NCBI GenBank assembly: GCA_034440575.1
Contig: JAOTOL010001369.1
Span: forward strand, 415,001 to 479,000
Length of the DNA: 64,000 nt
Source: Imbricaverruca yamaguchii
Taxonomy: Eukaryota > Arthropoda > Thecostraca > Neoverrucidae
Direction of reading: 5' to 3'
Made by a program: the position numbers and the translations under genes. The notes below the pieces were generated by a model. The model was not told where the DNA came from. It was given only the letters and a program-made list of their open reading frames with translations, and made no database searches. Below, in pieces: positions 48,750 to 52,295 of this stretch; within the stretch, counting starts at the first letter, position 1; each line of letters opens with the position of its first letter.

Positions 48750-51557
48750 GTCTCGTCTTCTGTCCCACCAAGTATGCTTTACTTGAGGTCATGCGGAAGA
48801 CACTGACTTCTCTATAATAGTTACAGCTGGATTGGCCTGCCAGTGTAATTCGGTTGGATCGTATCGGATGACAAAATACAATCATTTCAGGCGTGAAAAG
48901 CTGCATCTGGGATTTTGTCTGTGATGTCATTATAGTATGACCTGCCATTGAGCTTAAAACAGACATATGCGTGCTTGACCAATGATAACCGTATAGGTGA
49001 GTATATCTTTGTTAACCGATATGTTAACCCTACAATATCTTGAAACTTCCAATCCTAGGCGGTCATCATTGTTGAATGAAACCGACAACTTCAAAAGTAC
49101 CCCGGAATGATCTAGTTAGGTCCCACGGTAACGCTGTGGCCTCTGGCATAACAACTGACCCTACATTGATTTGGCAGCATACATTTGTCCGATTGTATCT
49201 CATAACAACAAACAAGGGATTGAGGCGTTTGAAAACGGCACCTACGAAATATTTTATGTCGCCGTTAGGGCATGGCCTAAGGTGACGTTGCGGTCAATTT
49301 GTTTACACAGCATACCGAATGTGTTCATTTGAAGATATTCTCAAGCTGCTGTCTCAATTGGTTTGGCTGTTATGGCAGGAAAATAAGAGGGGGAGGCGTA
49401 TCCACTACAGTGAATCAAGGGTTAAACTGGCTTATGGAGGACGAGCAACTGCCACTTGCATTTTGTTTTGTCTGCGCAACCTCTGATAAAATACCGCGTC
49501 ATCCATGAAACATCGATGTCTCACCACAGACGAACGTGCAAGATTGAGGGTTTCGGCTTTTCAACCTTTCAGTCAGAGATCGATCACTCAAACAACAAGT
49601 CTATCGACCCTACTATCGTGTGCTCCTCTCCAGATATCGGTCGTGGGCACAGCACGAACATGAGCAAGCGGCGGGCGACCATCAAGGCGTTCCAGGACCG
49701 ACGGAAGTCCGTGCAGGACCACCGTCGGCAGTCGAGACTCGCCTCCATGTCCAAACCGGCCGCAGTAAGTCTCACGTCCCTAGGGGTGGCCGAGTGGTTA
49801 AGGTGTCGGGCTATGGGTACCAAAGGTCCCGTGTTCGACTCTAGCGCCACTCAGGAATTTCAAATCCGCGGCCCACCGGCGAACAGTGTGGGCGGGCCAT
49901 TGGCGTGGATGTGCAAAAGCGTGAACACCAATAAACAAACAAATATCTAAGTGTGAGAAAACGGACATGGCACACGGACATGTGTGCCATGTCCGTCCCG
50001 CGTTGGCTCGCTGCGTTAGCTCGCTGGCTGATCCATGGCTGGACCACCGGGTATCCTGTGGCCGGACCACTGGGTATCCCGTGGCCGGACCACTGGGTAT
50101 TCCGTGGCCGGACCACTGGGTATCCCGTGGCCGGACCACTGGGTATCCCGTGGCCGGACCACTGGGTATCCCGTGGCCGGACCACTGGGTATTCCGTGGC
50201 CGGACCACTGGGTATCCCGTGGCCGGACCACTGGGTATTCCGTGGCCGGACCACTGGGTATTCTGTGGCCGGACCACTGGGTATCCCGTGGCCGGACCAC
50301 TGGGTATTCTGTGGCCGGACCACTGGGTATCCCGTGGCCGGACCACTGGGTATCCCGTGGCCGGACCACTGGGCATCCCGTGGCCGGGCCACTGGGTATG
50401 CTGTGGCCGGACCACTGGGTATCCCGTGGCCGGACCACTGGGTATTCTGTGGCCGGACCACTGGGTATTCTGTGGCCGGACCACTGGGTATCCCGTGGCC
50501 GGACTATTGGGTATCCCGTGGCCGGACCACTGGGCATTCCGTGCCGGACCACTGGGTATCCGTGGCCGGACCACTGGGTATCCCGTGGCCGGACCACTGG
50601 GTATCCCGTGGCCGGACCACTGGGTATTCCGTGGCCGGACCACTGGGTATCCCGTGGCCGGACCACTGGGTATTCCGTGGCCGGACCACTGGGTATCCCG
50701 TGGCCGGACCACTGGGTATTCCGTGGCCGGACCACTGGGTATTCTGTGGCCGGACCACTGGGTATTCTGTGGCCGGACCACTGGGTATTCTGTGGCCGGA
50801 CCATTGGGTGTTCCATGTCTGGTTCGTTCGGTGCTTCCTCTGTGCATCACTGGGTGCTCGGTGTCCGGGCAACTGTGCCATGTCCGCATCAGCCTGCGCC
50901 TCGCTCCTCTGGCCGTGATGCGTCCGTGCTGGGGCTAGTGCTACTGCTTTGTAAATGTTGCCGCGTTCTCACGCACATTCTCAAAAATGAAATGTTTACG
51001 GGACCGTTGAATGCTGCCGCGCGCGCTTATCGCGCGGGATTATCTGACCTGGCATGAGTACACTTTCACTGCTTGGTTTCCCTACCGTAGCTTGATTCTC
51101 ATTGGGTGCTGTGTGATTTGGCTTCGGTATCATGCTGACCTAACTAGTCAATTTTCTGCGACGGTCGTTTCACTTCATCACTGGCCATGCCGCCTTCATG
51201 GAGTGTCATAGTGGCAATCCCACCTACGGTTCCATCTAAAGATGGATGTGCCGGCTTCATTATTTTCTGAAATATATATATATATTTTTTCAATTATTGT
51301 TATTTTGTATTCATTGAGTGTTGTTCCAACAAACGGCAGCGGCACATTGACGGACGGCGGCGCCACCTCTGCTGACGGTGCGGCACTGCCCCCAGATGCG
51401 CTCTCGAAGTTCGAACCAGTCGACCGTGTCCACCAGCAGTCGGCAGCAGTCGGCGACGAACCAGGCCGGCGTCGGCTACGACAACGCCACCTACCGGAAC
51501 AGCTCCGACGACGACTCGGACACGGGGTACCAGGAGGGCGGCGCTCAACGAGTCTGA
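14916..51557 (+). CDS. Chitin synthase CHS-A, complete gene, 21 coding exons
   Basis: A processive family 2 glycosyltransferase of the plasma membrane that polymerises UDP-GlcNAc into chitin. Twenty-one exons join without phase conflict into 4,704 nt (1,567 aa plus stop), the usual size for arthropod chitin synthases. N-terminal region: membrane spans in exons 2-9 (residues about 45-530). Catalytic domain in exon 10 (549-940): CATMWHE, HIFFDDAF, ALDGDIDF (Asp 762), QGEDRW (Glu 866) and QRRRW (903-907). Then a cluster of spans (exons 11-13) ending in WGTRE (from 1086). A heptad-like region, QQLTRIADSIEGINRRMDTL, in exon 14 suggests the coiled coil typical of CHS1. Two further spans lie in exons 17-18, followed by a basic and then Ser/Asp-rich tail. 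ATG context GAGTCATGGCC is good. No inactivating change was seen. Many introns hold minisatellites touching the splice sites. CHS1 or CHS2 status is unresolved. Confidence 0.93.
14981..15390 (+). repeat. ~24-bp x17 array of the CHS-A exon 1 donor
   Basis: Units read CCTGGACGAGTGAGTGTTAC plus CGG or similar. Each contains the last 8 exon bases (CTGGACGA) and the donor GTGAGTGTT. Variants include GACAAGTGAG and TTTTACAAG. Confidence 0.95.
15391..15608 (+). other. CHS-A intron 1, after the array
   Basis: Holds a short diverged repeat of CAATTG-G-GCCGA-GGTGCCA units at 15430-15560; otherwise nothing. Confidence 0.4.
15609..15792 (-). mobile_element. SINE family 1, minus strand
   Basis: Same head (GGCCGAGTGGTTAAGG on the minus strand), body and AAACAAACAAAC tail as the copy at 7193. 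Lies in CHS-A intron 1. Confidence 0.88.
15793..16980. other. CHS-A intron 1, middle part
   Basis: No gene. A degenerate tandem of TTCA-TGTGTAAATGTGCAT units lies at about 15880-16020. The segment 16321-16400 reappears inverted at 19366-19420. Confidence 0.5.
16981..17158 (-). mobile_element. SINE family 2, tRNA-like head, minus strand
   Basis: On the minus strand it has a tRNA-like head with GTTCGAATCTCACC-type B box (here GGGTTCGAATCTCACCTGTC), then CGCGACCAATCGG and an AACCAATAACCAACC-type tail. It ends 50 bases before the exon 2 acceptor. Other copies: 48076 and 62308. Confidence 0.82.
17209..17447 (+). CDS. CHS-A exon 2 (first membrane span)
   Basis: Acceptor CCCGACAG, donor CGGAGTG|GTGAGG; phase 2 to 1. 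Encodes EDAPIVPKWNIFRTQPIEEA, then a hydrophobic span around KLLVFVLTFCVVLAGCAIAK and GTMLFMTAQLKPEKTLEYCD. The W--FR--P and KGT-LFMT-QL blocks are typical of chitin synthases. Confidence 0.92.
17448..18041 (+). other. CHS-A intron 2
   Basis: Begins with a short TG/G-rich tract (17476-17505). No gene or element was recognised. Confidence 0.5.
18042..18172 (+). CDS. CHS-A exon 3
   Basis: Acceptor TTCGGCAG, donor TTCAAG|GTCAGC; phase 1 to 0. Encodes VEMVAWVWCLFLAFIVPEVG then TFVRSARICFFK, matching the W-W-L-AF-VPE-G-F-RS-RICFFK block of the family. Confidence 0.93.
18290..18790 (-). pseudogene. 5'-truncated non-LTR retrotransposon, reverse transcriptase C-terminus
   Basis: The minus strand encodes VQKRATKMVNCTSNLAYEER, LKKLNTLSLRYRRLKGYLIE and NRVIEHWDQLPETIGSCSTL followed by NIFKNSIDNLY. 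This is the hallmark end of CR1/Jockey-like ORF2. Upstream of VQKRATK the frame WALQPWSPSYEKDC is followed by a TGA, so it is broken. It lies antisense in CHS-A intron 3. Confidence 0.85.
19055..19122. repeat. Near-perfect inverted repeat (31-bp arms, 6-bp loop)
   Basis: The left arm, from ACATTTCCACAAAGATATTC, pairs with the right arm ending GAATATCTTTGTAGAAATGT, with about three mismatches and a CAGAAG loop. Confidence 0.88.
19123..20240. other. CHS-A intron 3, no gene
   Basis: Contains the inverted relative of 16321-16400 at 19366-19420, a G-run near 19777-19790, and several overlapping ORFs on both strands that look like nothing known. Confidence 0.4.
20240..20600 (+). repeat. Degenerate TC-rich satellite
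   Basis: Loosely repeated motifs such as TCTCGGTC, CTGTCTC and CGAT recur with a spacing of about 30-40 bp, all decayed. Confidence 0.4.
20601..21295. other. CHS-A intron 3, unassigned GC-rich part
   Basis: No gene recognised. Contains GTCTGGCGCCAGA, a short palindrome-like motif also present near 27806. Confidence 0.35.
21296..22140 (+). repeat. 60-bp x~14 minisatellite
   Basis: The unit contains CCACCAGCCGCCACCGACCA, GACTACACCCGGCAGCCGCC and GGAGGCCCGCC. The first eight units are almost identical; later ones are indel-scarred. Because 60 is 20 codons, long stop-free frames appear on both strands. Confidence 0.97.
22290..22815 (+). repeat. TGACCTGA-rich array upstream of exon 4, partly 47-bp units
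   Basis: Repeats of GTGATGTGACCTGACGTGAC with CTGAATTATGCGATC. The central part (22440-22620) has a 47-bp period and the rest is degenerate. It stops about 60 bp before the exon 4 acceptor. Confidence 0.88.
22880..23042 (+). CDS. CHS-A exon 4
   Basis: Acceptor TGTCGCCAG, donor ATTCTAG|GTGAGC; phase 0 to 1. Encodes SWKRPHRSELLTVGLLEGLH then TVGVALLVFTALPQLDSVRA and MLTNCVCLVPGIL. This start gives the same spacing as CHS relatives from CFFK to LPQLD. An alternative acceptor at 22816 would add 21 residues in frame. Confidence 0.88.
23043..23665 (+). repeat. 10-bp (GCTGGTGAGG)n array starting at the exon 4 donor
   Basis: More than 50 units of GCTGGTGAGG and variants run from the splice donor onward. 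Each unit contains a GGTGAG donor-like hexamer. Confidence 0.95.
24051..24344 (+). CDS. CHS-A exon 5
   Basis: Acceptor TCCCGCAG, donor AAACTG|GTAAGT; phase 1 to 1. Encodes RRADEENRMIKMGVDVLAIL then CQLSGCVLWPVIEGINGNIT and ALVLTSFGWWENFVPEKRP. The GWWENF motif is diagnostic. Confidence 0.93.
24345..25434 (+). other. CHS-A intron 5
   Basis: AT-rich and without repeats or genes. A possible 36-nt cassette exon (25265-25300) is noted under findings. Confidence 0.5.
25435..25634 (+). CDS. CHS-A exon 6
   Basis: Acceptor TTCTGCAG, donor AATGAG|GTGCGT; phase 1 to 0. Encodes RMRNTRYIIYLLVSLWKIAL then FFGMMVLLMAF and FGSHTLVVNE, with one membrane span. Confidence 0.92.
26251..26398 (+). CDS. CHS-A exon 7
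   Basis: Acceptor GCTTCGGCAG, donor ATCACAG|GTGAGT; phase 0 to 1. Encodes SDATFFSTDFMEAKTIMSWP then TPAFVWLVQLFAAYLAYIT. Confidence 0.9.
26399..28796 (+). other. CHS-A intron 7, first part
   Basis: A GTGTGGGTGG-type G-rich tract lies at 26535-26680. The remainder to 28796 is unique sequence, GC-rich from about 27400, with no recognised gene. Confidence 0.4.
28797..29205 (+). repeat. 93-bp x~4.5 minisatellite with in-frame 31-codon period
   Basis: The unit contains ACGGGAGATAGCCCTTTTCA, GGCCCACCCGTGTCCGGGGA and CAATGACGGATAGTGCACAA. Copies are nearly identical. The plus frame reads HGTGDSPFQGPPVSGDLTMT and so on without stops (to 29342). Both strands are open, so coding is not supported. Confidence 0.92.
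29206..31123 (+). other. CHS-A intron 7, last part
   Basis: GC-rich to about 30050, then AT-rich. No gene recognised. Confidence 0.4.
31124..31326 (+). CDS. CHS-A exon 8
   Basis: Acceptor GCCGGCAG, donor GAGGAT|GTGAGT; phase 1 to 0. Encodes KFTCKIWIQSFSFALPVSLA then VPFSLALLLVFCGLRADDAC and LPPYVFFECP, matching the GKFACK-IQ-FS-A-PV-L-VP block of the family. Confidence 0.92.
31316..32140 (+). repeat. 27-bp x~30 array of the CHS-A exon 8 donor
   Basis: The unit is GAGGATGTGAGTGGGCGCCG followed by GTTGGGC. It includes the last six exon bases and a strong donor GAT|GTGAGT in almost every copy. Nine codons per unit give long open frames on both strands. A few units are shortened (31430-31660). 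Confidence 0.97.
32158..32230 (-). mobile_element. Fragment of SINE family 3
   Basis: ATTGTGACTTTACAACACAT and CGTCGCCTGC match the 3' body of the copy at 55777-55931 in the same orientation. It abuts the end of the exon 8 array. Confidence 0.55.
32265..32700 (+). repeat. 28-bp x~15 array just upstream of the exon 9 acceptor
   Basis: The unit contains TTGTCACGCGCACCATTCAC then ACATTTTG. The array ends about 20 bases before the acceptor at 32718 and so includes the polypyrimidine-tract region. Confidence 0.93.
32719..32907 (+). CDS. CHS-A exon 9
   Basis: Acceptor TGGCCCGCAG, donor GTTGCG|GTGAGC; phase 0 to 0. Encodes WMWLLWLASQTWITLYIWTP then HSERLASTEKLFVTPMYSAL and DQSLSMNRRQDD. W-L-SQ-WIT-HIWTP---RLA-TEKLFV is a chitin synthase signature. 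Confidence 0.93.
32905..32960 (+). repeat. 18-bp x3 duplication of the exon 9 donor
   Basis: GCGGTGAGCAGCCAGCCA is repeated three times. Each copy holds GCG|GTGAGC, and using a later copy would add VSSQPA per unit without changing frame. Confidence 0.9.
33000..33295 (+). repeat. Degenerate CTCACACCTCACATTTGGCC array, interrupted by a retroelement tail
   Basis: TCCTCTCACACCTCACATTT and TGGCCCTCACACTGTTCTCA recur about six times. The retroelement 3' end (33138-33210) lies inside it. Confidence 0.8.
33138..33212 (-). mobile_element. Retroelement 3' end with (TAAA)n-type tail, copy 1
   Basis: (TTTA)n followed by CAATACATGCCCTCCACGTG and CAGTGGCTGTTACGGACAG. The same sequence occurs at 40811-40885, so this is a dispersed element whose A-rich tail is on the minus strand. 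Confidence 0.7.
33300..33956 (+). other. CHS-A intron 9, no gene
   Basis: AT-rich unique sequence between the repeat at 33000-33295 and the MITE. Confidence 0.5.
33957..34794 (+). mobile_element. piggyBac-like MITE candidate, copy 2 (about 830 bp)
   Basis: The left end is TTAACCCGTCCCGTC (33962 on). The right end, read inverted from 34794, is TTAACCCGCGCCGTC. So TTAA flanks terminal inverted repeats of about 11-15 bp starting CCCG. No transposase frame is present. 33961-34430 is homologous to 44-510. A C-run at 34737-34749 lies near the right end. The piggyBac assignment rests on TTAA-CCC ends alone. Confidence 0.6.
34974..36149 (+). CDS. CHS-A exon 10, catalytic domain
   Basis: Acceptor GCACGACAG, donor TACCAG|GTGGGT; 1,176 nt, phase 0 to 0. 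Contains the whole glycosyltransferase core: CATMWHEDKNEM, HIFFDDAF, GGRLTWTLPGK, ALDGDIDFKPEAV (DGD at 35613-35621), CGRIHPMGAGPMVWYQLFEY, VQYDQGEDRWLCT (EDR at 35925-35933) and NQRRRWVPST (QRRRW at 36036-36050). Asp and Glu/Asp/Arg of these motifs serve UDP-GlcNAc binding and catalysis in the family. A long antisense ORF here is a codon-bias shadow. Confidence 0.97.
36150..37613 (+). other. CHS-A intron 10
   Basis: No gene. On the minus strand, 36995-37165 carries a tRNA-like A-box region (GGTAGCTCAGTTAGTCAGAG) that may be a decayed SINE. Confidence 0.4.
37614..37781 (+). CDS. CHS-A exon 11
   Basis: Acceptor ACCCCCGCAG, donor ATCCAG|GTTGGT; phase 0 to 0. Encodes VMLLVGTILGPGTIFLMLIG then SFNAAFGISNWYSLLYNAIP and VLIFMIACFT; GT-LGPGTIFLM is a family signature with two spans. 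Confidence 0.95.
37860..38130 (+). repeat. ~19-bp x13 array between exons 11 and 12
   Basis: Units such as GGCAGCTCGGCGCTATGATC and ACAGCTCGGCACTATGATC recur, ending about 70 bp before the exon 12 acceptor. Confidence 0.92.
38204..38351 (+). CDS. CHS-A exon 12
   Basis: Acceptor GCTTCAG, donor ATCACCG|GTGATC; phase 0 to 1. Encodes LMIAQLLTAVYTIVMVIVVV then GLALQFAEEGFESPTAIFF, a membrane span with a short loop. Confidence 0.9.
38490..40688 (+). repeat. 23-bp x~95 minisatellite, 2.2 kb, in intron 12
   Basis: The unit is GGGACACACACAACCATCAC plus CAC, with AGCC and AGTC variants. Since 23 is not a multiple of three and units lack stops, all three plus frames are open over 740-810 codons. Those frames are artefacts. 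Confidence 0.98.
40811..40885 (-). mobile_element. Retroelement 3' end with (TAAA)n-type tail, copy 2
   Basis: (TTTA)n then CAATACATGTCCTCCACGTG and CAGTGGCTGTTATGGACAG, nearly identical to 33138-33212. Confidence 0.7.
41093..41256 (+). CDS. CHS-A exon 13 with WGTRE motif
   Basis: Acceptor CCATTGCAG, donor AAGGAG|GTGAGC; phase 1 to 0. Encodes AMHPLEFYCLPALFVYYVTV then PSMYFLLIVYSFTNMNNVTW and GTREVAVTTG. HP-EF, PSMYFLL-IYS and WGTRE are strict family features. Confidence 0.95.
41257..41708 (+). other. CHS-A intron 13
   Basis: No gene. Four copies of a 12-bp unit GAGTGACACCAC lie at 41633-41682, just before the exon 14 acceptor. Confidence 0.55.
41709..41950 (+). CDS. CHS-A exon 14, putative coiled coil
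   Basis: Acceptor CAAACCAG, donor GGAAAG|GTATGT; phase 0 to 2. Encodes EAQKKALEAAKKQPGGILGF then VDFSLGNVFRLMCCTRPKTD and QQLTRIADSIEGINRRMDTL. The last part has heptad-like hydrophobic spacing, as in the coiled coil described for arthropod CHS1. Confidence 0.92.
42360..42708 (+). repeat. 18-bp x~19 array ending at the exon 15 acceptor
   Basis: Units of CTGACCCGGTGGCCTCGA, CTGACCCTGTGACCTCGA and CATCTGACCCGGTGGCCT. The last unit runs into TGACCGCCAG, the acceptor. A pyrimidine-rich tract and CTGAC branch-point-like motif recur in each unit. Confidence 0.94.
42711..42838 (+). CDS. CHS-A exon 15, Ser/Arg and acidic linker
   Basis: Acceptor GACCGCCAG, donor CCGAAG|GTTCTG; phase 2 to 1. Encodes MTRRRTTSRSSLRSAAMSTL then KETDGSEEDFTSDACSDVTE. 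It is chosen because it alone links the phases of exons 14 and 16. The sequence is low complexity and poorly conserved. Confidence 0.72.
42839..43902 (+). other. CHS-A intron 15, first part
   Basis: No gene or repeat recognised. The donor at 42839 (GTTCTG) is a weak match to consensus. Confidence 0.4.
43903..44082 (-). mobile_element. SINE family 1, minus strand
   Basis: Same body (GGCTAATGGCGCCGCCCACA) and AAACAAACA tail as the copies at 7193 and 15609. The head is more diverged, so it is probably older. Confidence 0.83.
44083..45091 (+). other. CHS-A intron 15, last part
   Basis: AT-rich, no gene. Confidence 0.5.
45092..45261 (+). CDS. CHS-A exon 16
   Basis: Acceptor TTACCCCCAG, donor GAGAAG|GTAGCA; phase 1 to 0. 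Encodes [20 protein letters not shown] then LLSQNEIEFWNELIRLYLFP and [15 protein letters not shown] and EI-FW--LI--YL-P are shared with CHS-B exon 63206-63369. Confidence 0.93.
45272..45440 (+). repeat. Pyrimidine tract, (CCCT)n then (CT)n
   Basis: Starts 10 bases after the exon 16 donor. CCCTCCCTCCCT is followed by about 75 bases of CT dinucleotides. Confidence 0.97.
45850..46110 (-). pseudogene. Mariner-type transposase C-terminal fragment
   Basis: The minus strand encodes PIEAFQKCFRQWKDRWAKCV then QAQGAYFEGD and a stop. This F--CF--WK-RW-KC---G-YFEGD ending is characteristic of Tc1/mariner transposases. The catalytic part is absent. It lies in CHS-A intron 16. Confidence 0.8.
46264..46446 (+). 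CDS. CHS-A exon 17 (61 codons)
   Basis: Acceptor CGACCACAG, donor GGAAAG|GTGGGT; phase 0 to 0. Encodes KRIAAELDNLRTTVCFFFTM then VNLLFITAIFILQLHQDELH and LNWPLGVQNF. It is the counterpart of the 59-codon exon that exists in two mutually exclusive forms in insect CHS1. Only one form is seen here, two codons longer. Confidence 0.94.
46447..47120 (+). other. CHS-A intron 17
   Basis: No gene, and no second copy of exon 17. Confidence 0.55.
47121..47282 (+). CDS. CHS-A exon 18 (last membrane span)
   Basis: Acceptor TCTTGCAG, donor TCCCGG|GTAAGA; phase 0 to 0. Encodes ISKNYLPLEPIGFVFVLFFA then LILVIQFTAMMFHRFGTISH. LEPIG-VFV-FFA-IL-IQF-AM-FHRFGT is highly conserved. Confidence 0.96.
47549..47774 (+). 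CDS. CHS-A exon 19, cytosolic tail
   Basis: Acceptor GTCCTCAG, donor GAGAATG|GTAAGC; phase 0 to 1. Encodes KMVKDMQRLKDRKDSTESSN then KLERRQTIHRLLDERKSKKI and FSLDDNFQKRYEEI. Corresponds to CHS-B exon 60701-60929 ([27 protein letters not shown]), but is clearly diverged. Confidence 0.9.
47775..48075 (+). other. CHS-A intron 19, first part
   Basis: AT-rich. Three tandem 13-bp units AAAGTTTACACTT occur at 47889-47925. Confidence 0.6.
48076..48246 (+). mobile_element. SINE family 2, plus strand (older copy)
   Basis: GACTAGCCCAAGGGTAAGTT, CCGTCTCACAATCG and CGCGACCAATCG match the copy at 62308, with many differences. Confidence 0.75.
48247..49633 (+). other. CHS-A intron 19, last part
   Basis: No gene. 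An (AT)n microsatellite lies at 48690-48748. Confidence 0.6.
49634..49764 (+). CDS. CHS-A exon 20, basic tail
   Basis: Acceptor CTCTCCAG, donor GCCGCA|GTAAGT; phase 1 to 0. Encodes STNMSKRRATIKAFQDRRKS then VQDHRRQSRLASMSKPAA. CHS-B has an equivalent exon at 59630-59775 with the same phases. Confidence 0.88.
49781..49945 (+). mobile_element. SINE family 1, plus strand, 16 bp after the exon 20 donor
   Basis: GGGGTGGCCGAGTGGTTAAG head, GGTACCAAAGGTCCCGTGTT B-box area, shared body, and AATAAACAAACAAAT tail. Confidence 0.88.
50035..50818 (+). repeat. 23-bp x~34 minisatellite in CHS-A intron 20
   Basis: Unit GTGGCCGGACCACTGGGTAT plus CCC, TCC or TCT. Stop-free in several frames on both strands. 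Confidence 0.97.
50819..51395 (+). other. CHS-A intron 20, last part
   Basis: A diverged repeat edge runs to about 50890, then unique sequence. The acceptor at 51395 is preceded by a fair pyrimidine tract (CTGCCCCCAG). Confidence 0.55.
51396..51557 (+). CDS. CHS-A exon 21 (C-terminus and stop)
   Basis: Acceptor CTGCCCCCAG, stop TGA 51555-51557; phase 0. Encodes MRSRSSNQSTVSTSSRQQSA then TNQAGVGYDNATYRNSSDDD and SDTGYQEGGAQRV. The Ser/Asp-rich end with GYDN is like the GYENSSGDE of CHS-B. The alternative acceptor at 51339 leads to a stop. Confidence 0.88.
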   Translation: MRSRSSNQSTVSTSSRQQSATNQAGVGYDNATYRNSSDDDSDTGYQEGGAQRV

Positions 51558-51586
51558 GCGGCTGCCAGACGGTGGAAGGGCGGCCC

Positions 51587-52295
51587 TGAGGCCGGCACGG
51601 CACCAGGGTGTACTCTGAGGCCGGCACGGCACCAGGGGAGTACCCTGAGGCCGGCACGGCACCAGAGGAGTGTTCTGAGATGGGACTGAGACCGGTACGG
51701 CACCAGGGGTGTACTCTGAGGCCGGCACGGCACCAGGGAGTACCCTGAGGCCGGCACGGCGAGTACCCTGAGGCCGGCACGGCACCAGGGGAGTACTCTG
51801 AGGCCGGCACGGCACCAGGGAGTACCCTGAGGCCGGCACGGCACCAGGGGAGTACTCTGAGGCCGGCACGGCACCAGGGGAGTACTCTGAGGCCGGCACG
51901 GCACCAGGGGAGTACTCTGAGGCCGGCACGGCACCAGAGAGTTTCTGAGAGGGCCGGGCACCAGGGGAGTACTCTGAGGCCGGCACGGCACCAGGGGAGT
52001 GTTCTGAGATGGGACTGAGACCGGTACGGCACCAGGGGTGTACTCTGAGGCCGGCACGGCGCCAGAGGAGTACCCTGAGGCCGGCACGGCACCAGGGGAG
52101 TCTGAGGTGGCACGGCACCAGGAGTACCTCTGAGACGAACTAGGCCACGGCACCAGGGGAGTACTCTGAGGCCGGCACGGCACCAGGGGTGTACTCTGAG
52201 GCCGACACGGCACCAGAGGAGTACCCTGAGACGAGACTTAGGCCGGTACGGCACTTAGTCGGCACCAGAGGGGTACTCTGAGATGGGACTGGGGT
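51587..52295 (+). repeat. ~30-bp x22 array just after the CHS-A stop
   Basis: Units contain CTGAGGCCGGCACGGCACCA then GGGGAGTACT, with variants GAGATGGGACTGAGACCGGT. Begins 30 bases after the stop, so probably within the 3' UTR. Confidence 0.95.

Noticed and set aside
49798..51057. Several 200-360-codon ORFs on both strands
   Set aside because: Product of the 23-bp satellite in CHS-A intron 20.
51196..52254. 352-codon minus ORF rich in Pro, Cys and Arg
   Set aside because: Product of the array after the CHS-A stop.
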